Below, piece by piece: positions 57,507-64,000 of a stretch of 64,000 nucleotides of DNA. Source of the DNA: Erpobdella octoculata (taxonomy: Eukaryota > Annelida > Clitellata > Hirudinida > Erpobdellidae); contig OZ022241.1 in the NCBI GenBank assembly GCA_963978895.1, forward strand, positions 19,536,273 to 19,600,272. Reading direction: 5' to 3'. Position numbers and translations under genes: made by a program. A model generated the notes under the pieces. It searched no databases and was not told the origin of the DNA. It saw only the letters and a program-made list of their open reading frames with translations. Every line of letters begins with the position of its first letter. Positions within the stretch are counted from its first letter, which is position 1.

Positions 57507-60500
57507 TATAAAATATATATTAAACCTCTGCATATATAAACATTAATCTCTATATATTAAGCATCTGCGTCCCGTAATCGTTATCTCGATATCAATCGGG
57601 ATTTCAAAACGACACGGGAAATCCCGTATCGCTATTAAAACGATACAGCCTGCGGGGAAGTCTCGTATCGAAATAAAATAGCGAAACTTAAATTTTGTTC
57701 TCGTATAAAAGTCTCGAAACAAATTCCGAGATTTAAAAAAAATAACGAAAGTCATACATATTTAATTAACGATTGTCACAACTGTGAATATTTGCAATTG
57801 ATTCATCAACATTGATTAATTAATCTACCTATTGACAGAAGTTTATAACTATTTAACTATTATTATCCCCACTTTAAATTCGGTTTTCCTTACAGCCTGT
57901 AGCCCCTGGATATTTACTATTTTTAGTCTGGGAACCGGCAGCATATTTCTAAATGGTAGTAGTATGCAGTAATTCAGAGGTCGACTAGCAGCCTAAGAGG
58001 GGCGTGGCTTAAGGCTAGAGGTAAATCGCACTCTAATTTCACATTTTAAATGTTATGTTGTTGATATTAATAAATATATTAATATAAGTGTCGCAAATAA
58101 TATGAATTGTTGATTTAGTTAGTTCAAAGTTAGTTTGAGTAAATTGGAATGAAACTTATTTATAATTCGTAAAATGCCTTGACTTCACATTCATGTTATT
58201 ATTACTATACACGGCTAATTCAGCTACATCAGAGTGGGTTTTCTCGGCAGGAGGAAAAATCTTCAACTGTAAAAGGACAAGGCTGCAGCCAGACTTTGTT
58301 GACAAGCTGCTGTTTGTTCAGCAGAATCACGATCGGGTCACCATCAAGAATTGGATCCTTGCCAACAAAGATATTGGTGTTGGTGATGACGAGGCCGAAG
58401 ATGAAGGTAGAGATGTGATTATTTTGGACACTCCCAGCAGTGTCGGGAGTCAGGATAGTCTGCCAGGACCATCACAGTCGACTAGCAAACATCAGCGTCC
58501 CAGCCAAATTAAAAATTAAAAATATGGACAGTTAATATTGACTATCAGTGGACAGTGATTTTTTTTATAATATGATAATAATATCGTCAAATAGTAAAAA
58601 TTTTTGTGAAATACAAAAATTACTTGATTTATCTCCTAATGTCTCGTTATCTCGTTTTATTCTAGACAAAATTTCCACAGTTGACATTTCAGTCGAGATC
58701 CTGATATCATATTGGATTTGTCTCGTTATTGGTCGAGGCGTCTCGTATCGTATCGTTTTATTCTAGACAAATTTCAGTTGTATCGTATCGTATTGTTTCA
58801 AAAAAAAATATCGGGACGCAGAATCCTATATATATATATACAAATTATACCTATGTGTACATAAGCATATCTGTATATGTAAAAATTAAAACAAACTTTT
58901 TATAAATCAAAATTATTTTCCGTATAGATAAAACAGCAAAGCAGAAACTCACACAGTGTTAACTTTTCCACTGTCGATGGATTCAAGAAGTGAATTGAGT
59001 TCATTAGTTCTATTCATTCTCAAATAAACAAGTGACAGATTGAGACTTGAAAATGCTTTCAATTCCATGTCTGGAGACTGTTTAAAATTATAATGTAAAC
59101 ATCTAAAACATTTTGCAATGAATATTGCAAAAGTATGGTCAAATTTTCTAATCTATTTATTTTAATCAAAAACAACAATACATAAGTAAACATATATTGG
59201 AAATTTTTAAAAATTGCCCAATGAGCTGCATAAAAAATGTTCAATTTCGTTTTGTGCAACCCCCCCCATGTGTAAAACATTGCTATCAGTAAAAAACTGA
59301 ATTCTTTAAAAATATAATAATGACAAACACACATTTGACATGAAAACCAACCTCGAGAACATATTTGAACTGAGCTTCGGCACTCTCCATGCTGTTCACG
59401 GACATGGCATACAGTCCCTGATGATGATGCATTCATTGAAAGATAATATTTATGTAGCCAGAAACTATTAATGAGTACCGTATTTTTGCTTATATGATAT
59501 GATATGCACCTAGAAGTGCCTGGAAAGGTTTTAAGAGAAAATGTGGCTCTTTAATTCAAGGAAATAATTGGTAAAATCTATTTTCAATATAACTTTGAAA
59601 ACATTTAATTTATCCACATTGTTTAATTAAAAGAGAAAAATCCTTTGTTATAAGCTCTCCAGGCACGTCTAGGTTTGTCTTCTATTTAAAAAAACACAGT
59701 CATGTGAAGAAAATAAAATTATATATAACCAGAAGCATGTGTATTTGGAAGAGATGTCTACTTTGTATCTTGAGATCTGCATGGCAAATGTGGCATATTT
59801 TGAGAATCTACAAAGAATTACTTTTTTTTTAAATAAATGCGTAAAATATTCAAAATAATATCCAACAATGACTGAAACATATCAATGAAGATCCCAACAT
59901 AATCAACACTAATATTAAAAAAAAGTTCTGATCTTTAATAATATGGATGACAACAAAATTACTATTTTTGGTGAGTGCTACAACAAATATTCATAGCATC
60001 ATCCACCAACCTGTTGTATGGCAACACTCTTGTGTCCAGTGATGAGCCTGCACATGGTGATGTGTTCGAGTAACATGACCTGGAATGAAGACAGCAGTGG
60101 GTGGTCGTCAGTCACTGTGATTGGTCAATAGAAACAGAAATTAACTTCAAAAATTTAATTATGCCACAAAATTTATTTGACTGAAATTAAACAAAAGTAT
60201 ACACTTTTGAGTTTTCCAATTTGAATAAGAGCTTTATCGGTATATTTCTGTGCTTTGTCCATATAGCCAGCTTGCATGGAGTGAATTACTGTTACCTGAT
60301 TGATGAAGTAAAAACAAATTTGATTTTCCAACCAATGAAATAAATCTAACATATTCCTTGATTATTGAAGCTTGAAAGCGGTTGATGCAACATGTCATTT
60401 TATCTATATAAATACGAGTAACTTATTTGCAGACACAGGAGTAACTACACATGAACATTGGTGACATTCGAAGCGCCAAATGCTCTACAATCATGCTTTT

Positions 60501-62299
60501 AATGTCACAGAATACTTCAATTAATTAACATTTAACATTAATTTTATCTTACCAGATACACAAGAACACACATGTGATCTTTTGGTAACCACTGGAACAT
60601 TTCAATCGGGTTGGTACTGCCTTGAGCTGATTCTACCAAAAAAAATTAAAATTGGGCAATTATTTTGAAACATTTAATTGCATTAGTAACTGCATCGATG
60701 ACTGGAAAAATATAACTGTAAAACCTCCTTCATTATGAGCTGATGTTATCGTCTGTATTGTCTGTTGCAGTTGCTTAAGTGCTGGCTTAACAGCTTTAAC
60801 CTATAAAGATACAATTAGTTAACTAGCAATAGCAGTTAAATCAGAGTTATGTAGTTTTGTTTCTTATTCTGCTAAATTTAATAAATATCAGTGTTAAAAA
60901 ATTAACTACTGTGAGAAATAAATTCATGTTTTTATTAAAACTACCTGTCCAGTCAGGAGATACTGCCATACATTTAACACAAGGAAGAACACCTTGATTG
61001 TATCTTTCAGGTGATTTTGACAGAGTGTCCACTGGTCCAAAATTACACTGATTTGTGACATCGACTGCTGGACATCAGCTAACTTTCTTTCTATCAAAAG
61101 AACCTATTGATGGAAATTTTCAATTGATAAATTGTTATTTAAAAAACCTTTAAATGTTATAATTTTAAGACATACAAAATAGACTTTTTAATAAATATCA
61201 CTGGCACTAAATAATTGTTTTATTATAACTATGTTTGTCAAGGATCAGTAAAACATAAAATTTAAATACCATTGTTATACCGTTAAAAATCATTGCCACG
61301 AAATAATTGTTTGATAATTGAAGTGGAACCCCGCTAAAACGAGCCCTGCTATGACGCGAATTCGGATATAACGCGGTCGTAGCATGGCTACTAAAATTTT
61401 GTGTATTCATTAGCACATGGAGAAAAAAAATTGCAGAAAAGTTAAAGAAAAAACAAAACAAGAAATTAACTCCATTTTGGGCATGAAATTAGTTGTGACT
61501 TTTGTTAATTATTCTTGCAGTTGTCACATATGATAAAATTTTAGTGGTATGAAATTTGTACAGACATCGTATTTAGACCCGGAAATAGCTGCATGCAATG
61601 ATCGTACGATATCAGAGGGCAAGTAAATGGTTTCAATATTTTATTCATCCTATATTTTACACAATGAATTCAGACTATTACAAAATTATTTAATAATTTA
61701 AATCTGTATGATTTTCAATGAAATTACATCCATTATGGATGAAGTGCATGCCATGACAACAGGATAGCATTTATTGTTGATACACTTTTCGTGATATAGC
61801 AATAGTTTGGAATTATTGGCCAATCTGTATTATCGCTCAAACCAATGAAAATTAGTAAATAACTTTAATGCACAGTAATAACCTATAAATTTATATATAT
61901 ATATATACATACTTATAAATTATATTATCAATTATTTTGAATATATTCTAATTAATGCATTCCAGTTAACATTCGTTTGATGATAAGTGGACTTTTGATC
62001 ATTGTACATGTATACACGTAAATGTTATTGGAAAAAAAAGTTAAATATTGTAAAAGCCCACATTAACGTGACCCCGTTTTTTAATGTGATCCAATTTTAT
62101 GAACCCCGATAATCCTGTTATGGCACGGTTCCACTGTAGGTCTGTCACGGACCAATAAAACAAAAATTTTAAATACCATTGCTTTGCTGAGAAGAAAGAG
62201 CAGTCTTGCATAATCTGACTGTCGGTGTGTGGCATATTCAAAACCTGCAGATAATGTTGTTATTGCACTACCATGGTCACCAACTTCCATTTCACATTG
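48668..62299 (-). CDS. MAU2: MAU2 / SCC4 cohesin-loading subunit (14 exons, 5' end outside window)
   Basis: MAU2 (SCC4) pairs with NIPBL/SCC2 to load cohesin onto chromatin. It is a superhelical TPR-type protein that wraps the NIPBL N-terminus. Fourteen minus-strand exons (listed separately) join in phase to 459 residues plus TAA. Diagnostic stretches are [111 protein letters not shown] and [10 protein letters not shown], each aligning in order with human MAU2 as I know it. Human MAU2 is about 613 residues, so roughly the first 150 are missing and should lie beyond 64000. No N-terminal exon was found between 62300 and 64000. Eight introns are short; intron 9 is 8.6 kb and full of transposons. 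The C-terminus is shorter than in human. Confidence 0.95.
48951..49078 (-). CDS. MAU2: MAU2 visible exon 13
   Basis: A 128-nt exon encoding [20 protein letters not shown] then [20 protein letters not shown]. It ends at ATACAG with a strong donor gttagt. Reading through would add an unconserved hydrophobic tail to a stop at 48876, so splicing is preferred. Confidence 0.92.
49788..49878 (-). CDS. MAU2: MAU2 visible exon 12
   Basis: A 91-nt exon encoding [20 protein letters not shown] then [10 protein letters not shown], ending in phase 1, with donor gttatt. Confidence 0.96.
50036..50147 (-). CDS. MAU2: MAU2 visible exon 11
   Basis: A 112-nt exon encoding [20 protein letters not shown] then [17 protein letters not shown], with donor gttggt. 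This is strongly conserved MAU2 sequence. Confidence 0.97.
50266..50343 (-). CDS. MAU2: MAU2 visible exon 10
   Basis: A 78-nt exon encoding [19 protein letters not shown] then ARHHDAK. Human is SSHCLRAAAFYVRGLFSFFQ. Acceptor cttcag, donor gtatga. Confidence 0.96.
50564..51459. mobile_element. 896-bp non-autonomous inverted-repeat element with repeated GGGGCAAAACGCC motif
   Basis: ATGTAGGGTAGAGTGGGG begins a 32-bp terminal inverted repeat (50564-50595) matched at 29 of 32 positions by the reverse complement of 51428-51459. Inside, GGGGCAAAACGCCCA and its complement GGCGTTTT recur at both ends and in the middle (about 50600, 50940-51000, 51235-51290). No coding sequence of note. It lies in MAU2 intron 9. 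I do not assign a superfamily. Confidence 0.82.
51916..52119 (-). repeat. 3' LTR of the Ty3/gypsy element
   Basis: 204 bases repeated at 56964-57167 with no difference seen. As the element is on the minus strand, this left-hand copy is its 3' LTR. A polypurine tract abuts it on the inner side. Confidence 0.93.
52120..52132 (-). other. Polypurine tract of the Ty3/gypsy element
   Basis: On the minus strand AAGAAGAGGGTAG sits immediately before the 3' LTR, and the gag-pol stop codon (52131-52133) overlaps its first bases. This is the usual place for plus-strand priming. Confidence 0.75.
52131..56933 (-). CDS. Gag-Pol polyprotein of a Ty3/gypsy retrotransposon
   Basis: One open frame of 1600 residues from ATG at 56933, only 30 bases inside the 5' LTR. 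The frame is open 96 bases further upstream into the LTR, but that ATG lies before the primer-binding site and is rejected. Residues counted from this start: a SAP-like helix pair with L-x-L...KKNELKERL (about 4-40); three tandem AAQEENR heptads (72-92); Gag core; CCHC zinc knuckle [14 protein letters not shown] (356-369); protease DTGA (446-449); reverse transcriptase with YLDD (866-869); RNase H with [13 protein letters not shown] (from about 1013); integrase zinc domain (H1249, H1256, C1286, C1289) and catalytic D1318, D1378, E1414, a D-x59-D-x35-E spacing; C-terminal GPF/Y-like module (WEGPYRI). No frameshift or stop separates gag from pol. All key residues are present, so the copy may be coding-competent. 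Confidence 0.95.
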   Translation of the reverse strand: MGLITLEELKCSDLKGQLLLRGLSTIGKKNELKERLQQSLEGEGKDPDTFEFEIKTPMELMTLMREESIAAQEENRAAQEENRAAQEENRAAQRRIEELIIDDRLRLSEVENRVSNLEKLVKENVGEIETRLNNMVKQVQNGCHIQERIHSVEHAKTPAFDGTVSWSVYKAQFEIAARKNNWLTSQQKAENLVFSLRGEALQLLELIADSDDYDAIVKVLESRFGNQHAPEIFRAQLKCRRQKPEESLQQLEADIEGLANLGYPLCPRNVLNTIIADGFIAALKNSETQKALRVARVASPSEALTFAINYEASVEPSDGSRHVKKLGSKDEDELDDRVRRVIKEKINWKGNSSPRCWSCGKPGHLQKDCIIQMFRPRQQEKMDHCRRNDVKQGKPIKAQSNKKKSDSVKVKDNLPCRVVPVTVLGKGTSLFVEGRLGMRNCKFIIDTGASCSIIKPCLAKGEVLQGGKHIHLKTATGELVPVVGKIQTEIRLGNKTFQHQFLVADIEEECLLGLDFMRIQGFAVDLKMGTFRQGNMEIPVCYKGETNSIKRVLVTKSIIVPAQSESLVWARIENEKNLRVVGFIEPLNGVEKHGLMIGKTLVRTESGSYVPVRVMNVTECEKQITKGDEIAVCSPVDHIVACTTVVGKNNNKKRMKYSQIQNLLEAAKTSLKPMDYVKAEKLIEEYCDIIAIDEEDNGKTKIVEHRIRTGNTEPIRQLPRRLPLAKREEARKMLEKMKKQGVIEPSNSPWSSPVVLVRKKDNSLRFCVDYRMLNEVTQKDSYPLPRIDDTIDTLAGSRMFSTLDLKSGYWQVGIHPQDREKTAFSIGEGLWQFTVMPFGLCNAPATFERLMEYVLQGLNWRTCLVYLDDIIVVGKTFEEHLHNLGEVFQRIRDAGMKLNPSKCALFKSKVKYLGHIVSAEGVGTDPEKIEAVNHWPVLRNSQELRSFLGLCTYYRRFVASFSSIAKELYKLTEKNAPFDWSEANQQAFERLKIALSLTPVLSYPIPGKDFLLDTDASNEGIGAVLSQIIDGNEKVIAYYSRTLSKPERNYCVTRRELLAIVDSIKHFHRYLYGQKFLLRTDHAALKWLLNFKNPEEQVARWIERLQSYEFEIQHRKGEQHKNADALSRRPCNDECKYCIRMEGKEMNNQCFQVRFQIDDTWSDDVIRDEQLKDDDIGPILRWMEEGKKPDWQEISELSPATKSYWAQWDSLRIVNGSLKRIWEGTDGSTNVLQLIIPKLKVPEVLQQMHSGVSGGHLGMNKTLDKIRQRFYWVYCKMDVEEWCKKCDTCAASKGPRAKTKDHLQQYNVGSPFERIAIDLAGPFPVSKSGNKYILVVIDYFTKWPEVFAIPNQEAVTVANVVVDGWVSRYGVPMELHSDQGRNFDSQLFREMCRVLGIHKTRTTPLRPQSDGMVERFNRTIQQHLSKMVGENQVDWDKHIPLFLMAYRGSVHNTTKATPSKMLFGREMRLPCDLMFGSPGDKVESESEYASQLRARLNEIHFVARNRIKAASERMKTRYDRQSNMKEFKENDLVWFYNPQRKIGKSPKLQQDWEGPYRIIKKINDVIYRIQKGQRTKMKVIHVDRLAKYYGGNETVRDEQD
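56946..56961 (-). other. Primer-binding site of the Ty3/gypsy element
   Basis: On the minus strand TGGTGTCAGAAGCAGG starts two bases inside the 5' LTR. It is complementary to a tRNA 3' end of the form ...TGACACCA. I cannot name the tRNA. A near copy (TGGTGTCTAGAAGTGG) is at 24488-24503. Confidence 0.8.
56964..57167 (-). repeat. 5' LTR of the Ty3/gypsy element
   Basis: The right-hand copy of the 204-bp repeat. On the minus strand it runs from TTTTATATC to ATAACA and is followed after two bases by the primer-binding site. The outer flank is a (TA)n run. Confidence 0.93.
57175..57300. repeat. Imperfect repeat (GACCAATCAGGATACA with TA runs)
   Basis: AGACCAATCAGGATACACGT and AGACCAATCAGGATACATAT, plus a diverged ACCAATTAGAACAAAGGTAT, are separated by short TA runs just outside the 5' LTR of the gypsy element. 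Confidence 0.75.
57430..57510. repeat. (TA)n microsatellite
   Basis: A run of about 60-80 bases of TA between the Ty3/gypsy element and the hAT relic in MAU2 intron 9. Confidence 0.93.
57558..58825 (+). mobile_element. Internally deleted hAT transposon
   Basis: CTGCGTCCCG at 57565-57574 and its reverse complement at 58812-58821 mark the ends. CTATATAT occurs just outside on both sides (57550-57557 and 58826-58833), the 8-bp duplication expected of hAT, though in TA-rich DNA. Inside is the C-terminal dimerisation domain of a hAT transposase. Exact ends are uncertain by a few bases. It lies in MAU2 intron 9, antisense to MAU2. Confidence 0.65.
58214..58519 (+). pseudogene. hAT transposase C-terminal (dimerisation) fragment
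   Basis: [20 protein letters not shown] then [17 protein letters not shown] fits the conserved hAT C-terminal pattern A-T-S-x-x-x-R-V-F-S-x-x-G...K-R...L-x-P-x-x-V. A polar Ser/Pro-rich tail follows to a stop at 58519. No BED finger or DDE core is left. Confidence 0.78.
58953..59077 (-). CDS. MAU2: MAU2 visible exon 9
   Basis: A 125-nt exon starting [20 protein letters not shown]. Two overlapping donors exist; GT|gtgagt at 58952 is chosen because it leaves two bases that the next exon completes to V-S-H-G-L-R-A, the exact family junction. The intron that follows is 8.6 kb. Confidence 0.92.
59352..59417 (-). CDS. MAU2: MAU2 visible exon 8
   Basis: A 66-nt phase-0 exon encoding [20 protein letters not shown] then LE, matching GLYCVSVNCMDNAEAQF of human. 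Donor gttggt. Confidence 0.95.
59470..59690. mobile_element. Foldback/MITE-like repeat
   Basis: ACCTAGAAGTGCCTGGAAAG (about 59508) is inverted near 59655-59675 (reverse complement ACCTAGACGTGCCTGGAGAG). The left side starts with CCGTATTTTTGCTTATATGA, a MITE-like end. It lies in a MAU2 intron. Confidence 0.5.
59730..59807 (-). CDS. MAU2: MAU2 visible exon 7
   Basis: A 78-nt phase-0 exon encoding [20 protein letters not shown] then QIHMLL. It aligns loosely with EISQVCQLCQQSPRLFSNHAAQLHTLL. It is the most divergent visible exon, but its phase and neighbours fit. Confidence 0.85.
60011..60114 (-). CDS. MAU2: MAU2 visible exon 6
   Basis: A 104-nt exon encoding [20 protein letters not shown] then GHKSVAIQQ, with acceptor atcacag and donor gttggt. 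Confidence 0.95.
60205..60295 (-). CDS. MAU2: MAU2 visible exon 5
   Basis: A 91-nt exon encoding [20 protein letters not shown] then [10 protein letters not shown], with donor gtgtat. Human is VTVMHSMQAGYLEKAQKYTD at this point. Confidence 0.96.
60553..60632 (-). CDS. MAU2: MAU2 visible exon 4
   Basis: An 80-nt exon encoding a variable start, then [17 protein letters not shown], with donor gtaaga. Confidence 0.95.
60725..60800 (-). CDS. MAU2: MAU2 visible exon 3
   Basis: A 76-nt exon encoding [19 protein letters not shown] plus a short variable tail, ending in phase 1. Human has VKSVKPCLKQLQQCIQTI here. Confidence 0.95.
60945..61103 (-). CDS. MAU2: MAU2 visible exon 2
   Basis: A 159-nt phase-0 exon starting [17 protein letters not shown] and ending [17 protein letters not shown], with acceptor atcaatag-type and donor gtagtt. 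Confidence 0.95.
61235..61274. repeat. 40-bp copy of an exon-flank sequence
   Basis: Resembles 62141-62181 (GTCA-GGA-CA-TAAAACA...TTTAAATACCATTG) at roughly 34 of 41 positions. That second copy spans the splice donor of MAU2 visible exon 1. The two copies flank the pogo-like element. Confidence 0.55.
61319..62138. mobile_element. Pogo/mariner-like non-autonomous element
   Basis: GAAGTGGAACCCCGCTAAAA at the left and CGGTTCCACTGTA at the right are inverted copies of a CAGTGGAACC-type end, as in pogo/Tigger relatives. The right end carries TA. The interior of about 800 bp has no frame. It fills most of the MAU2 intron between visible exons 1 and 2. Confidence 0.6.
62177..62299 (-). CDS. MAU2: MAU2 visible exon 1
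   Basis: A 123-nt phase-0 exon encoding [16 protein letters not shown]... and [12 protein letters not shown], with acceptor atttgcag and donor gtattt. It corresponds to the LEKDLVSACDLL...LFLLSKGM part of human MAU2. Confidence 0.93.
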
Positions 62300-62765
62300 C
62301 TGCAAATATAAAAATATGAATATACATGTCTAATACTTTACCTTTCTTTCCATCTCAACAACACTATCACTACTAAATTAAATTATGTCATAATTTGTAC
62401 CTTAAAATTAAATAAAAGATGACAAGAATTATTTGGCACTTTTGCAAAAATTCAAGCATTCAGACATCAATTTCCTCTATGAAAAATATTTAATTATTTA
62501 AAAAATCGTTAAAAGCCTACTTATTACTGCCCAACTCATTATTTTAAATTAATTCCATTATGTTAACTTCCTTTTTGTTGCTTTTTGGTTCACATTCAAA
62601 TTGGAAATTTTTTGTTTTTTATAGGTCGTCCGTTAGCGGGAAGTAATTCCCTTTGGTTGAACCTTTTTGGCAATCGATTTTGTTTAGTCTTGTATTTAAT
62701 TTATTTTGGTTTGTATTGTGCTCAATAAAAAAAAAAGAAAATTTTTGGAAAAAGTACACTCTGAC

Positions 62766-63228
62766 TCAGGGCCGTAACCAACTATGTGACCGGAGGGCCC
62801 AAGCCTTCTAATAGTCAGTCCCCAGTTTCGGTCAGGCCCCACAGTTCAATCAAATTTCTGTTGGAAGATGCAACAGATGCAATGCTACTGTATCGTGAGG
62901 TGTTTTCAAATATTTACCAACTGTATGCCAGAACGTGCATGCATTGTGTAGACTGCTACGTAAGTGAGTAGTTTCTTCACTCTCACACAGATTTTGTGGC
63001 TTTATCGTCAGTTATAATTGTCATGAAATGCTGTACCATTGTTTTATTTATATGCTTCTGGAAGTTCTCGAGCTGATTCGACATATTGTAGATTAAGATT
63101 GTTCCAATTGCTTAACCTGATTTGTCCTGTGATCCAATGGAACATGCAACTTAATGTGGACAGAAAATTTATTTAGTGTCCCCAAAATTCCAGGGCTCCC
63201 CCACTTTAAAATTCCTGGTTACAGCCCA
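62766..63228. mobile_element. Short inverted-repeat element (about 460 bp)
   Basis: GGGCCGTAACCAAC near 62769 is inverted at about 63215-63228 (reverse complement GGGCTGTAACCAGG). No coding potential. Confidence 0.5.
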
Positions 63229-63861
63229 CCTCCGACTACTCCCCTTCATCAGCTTTTTTGACTGAAAGTGTATAAGTTTTTAGAAAATTTTTGGAAAGTA
63301 CGTCCCATACCTCCCCCAATCATTAGCTATGTTAACAGGAAAAGTTTAGCATAATGATAAAAAAATTTGAATGTCTGGGCCCTTAAACATGCTGCCCCCA
63401 GAGGTTTGGGTTAAATGATGTCCCGGTAAACAAAGAACTTGAAAAATGTAGCTATGCTAAATTTTATAACTTTGTTTCTTTAGTTTCATTTTAACATTGT
63501 CATTTTAGTTTACATTTATTTTGTTTTTGTTTACGAAATTGTCTAATTCTCATTATCGAACATTTCCCCTTTAGCTTTCATTAAAGAAAATAACACTGCT
63601 TCATAGCAAAACCATATCATAAAAATATTATCCCGATCCAAGAAAATAGAACCAAATAAAAGGTCGTCTGCAAAAAATTCTGAGTAAATATTTGTTGGGA
63701 AAATGGTGAAATTCAGATTAAAAATTTCCAGAACCCCAGACAAGTGAATGTTAATAAAAACATGTAAAAATGATATTTAAATTTGAAATGGACTGTCTCT
63801 ATAATAATTATTTTTTTCGGTTACTAATGTTTTTAAATTACAAACATATTTCTGGAAGGAA

Positions 63862-63892
63862 TTAAGTTTGTAACTCGAGGTACCATTGTATT
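63862..63892 (-). repeat. Second Tigger-like terminal sequence
   Basis: On the minus strand TACAATGGTACCTCGAGTTA resembles the end at 19577. The rest of the element would extend left or beyond recognition; no transposase was found next to it. Confidence 0.5.
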
Positions 63893-64000
63893 TGTATTGA
63901 AAATCTGCATCAAACCTCCTGCTTTGGGCTCATAATGTCAAAAAACTTCACAATATAAGTGCTGAAGGGTTAACAATAATGATCACAAGTGAGTTAGGCT

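Larger units (their letters stand above)
62300..64000. other. Right-hand edge: probable upstream MAU2 intron
   Basis: Exon-like sequence for the roughly 150 missing N-terminal MAU2 residues was sought on the minus strand and not found, so this is most likely intron. It contains the short inverted-repeat element at 62766-63228 and a Tigger-like end near 63880. The rest is AT-rich with nothing recognisable. Confidence 0.55.

Overview
This is nuclear DNA from an animal, and probably an invertebrate. It is AT-rich, has long introns, and is packed with microsatellites, minisatellites and transposon debris. The sequence alone does not fix the phylum. Only two cellular genes can be supported. I assembled both by reading splice sites, reading phase and protein family resemblance by eye; no transcript or alignment was available.

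Gene 1 (+ strand, coding 9588-42988) is a Groucho/TLE transcriptional co-repressor in 22 exons with GT-AG introns. All reading phases close and the model gives 741 residues if every exon is used. It carries the N-terminal Q tetramerisation domain, a GP-like linker, a basic/CcN-like segment with an S-D-Q-D-L-V-V-D motif, a Ser/Pro-rich segment and a C-terminal seven-bladed WD40 propeller. Its most unusual part is two related, phase-0 cassette exons (24779-24832 and 27030-27089) between the Q domain and the linker. They could give up to four in-frame isoforms.

Gene 2 (- strand, 62299 down to 48668) is the MAU2/SCC4 cohesin-loader subunit. Fourteen exons covering 459 residues are visible, and the N-terminal part lies beyond the right edge. 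It converges tail to tail with groucho. Eight short introns are followed by one 8.6 kb intron (50344-58952).

That intron holds a nearly pristine Ty3/gypsy LTR retrotransposon (51916-57167). Its 204 bp LTRs look identical, and one open gag-pol frame runs from a SAP-like N-terminus through zinc knuckle, protease, RT, RNase H and integrase. A hAT remnant and an 896 bp inverted-repeat element lie in the same intron. A second SAP-gag fragment with a related primer-binding site sits antisense in groucho intron 6.

The rest, by region: 1-9.3 kb is intergenic with satellites, a LINE RT scrap and dispersed repeats. The groucho introns hold a Tigger pseudogene, a LINE 3' end, tRNA-type SINEs, ten or so minisatellites and long (TA)n arrays. 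43.7-48.5 kb, between the two gene ends, is a nested repeat field. 61.3-64 kb contains pogo-like and other inverted-repeat elements around the first visible MAU2 exon. I saw no tRNA or rRNA genes, CRISPR arrays or bacterial-type operons.
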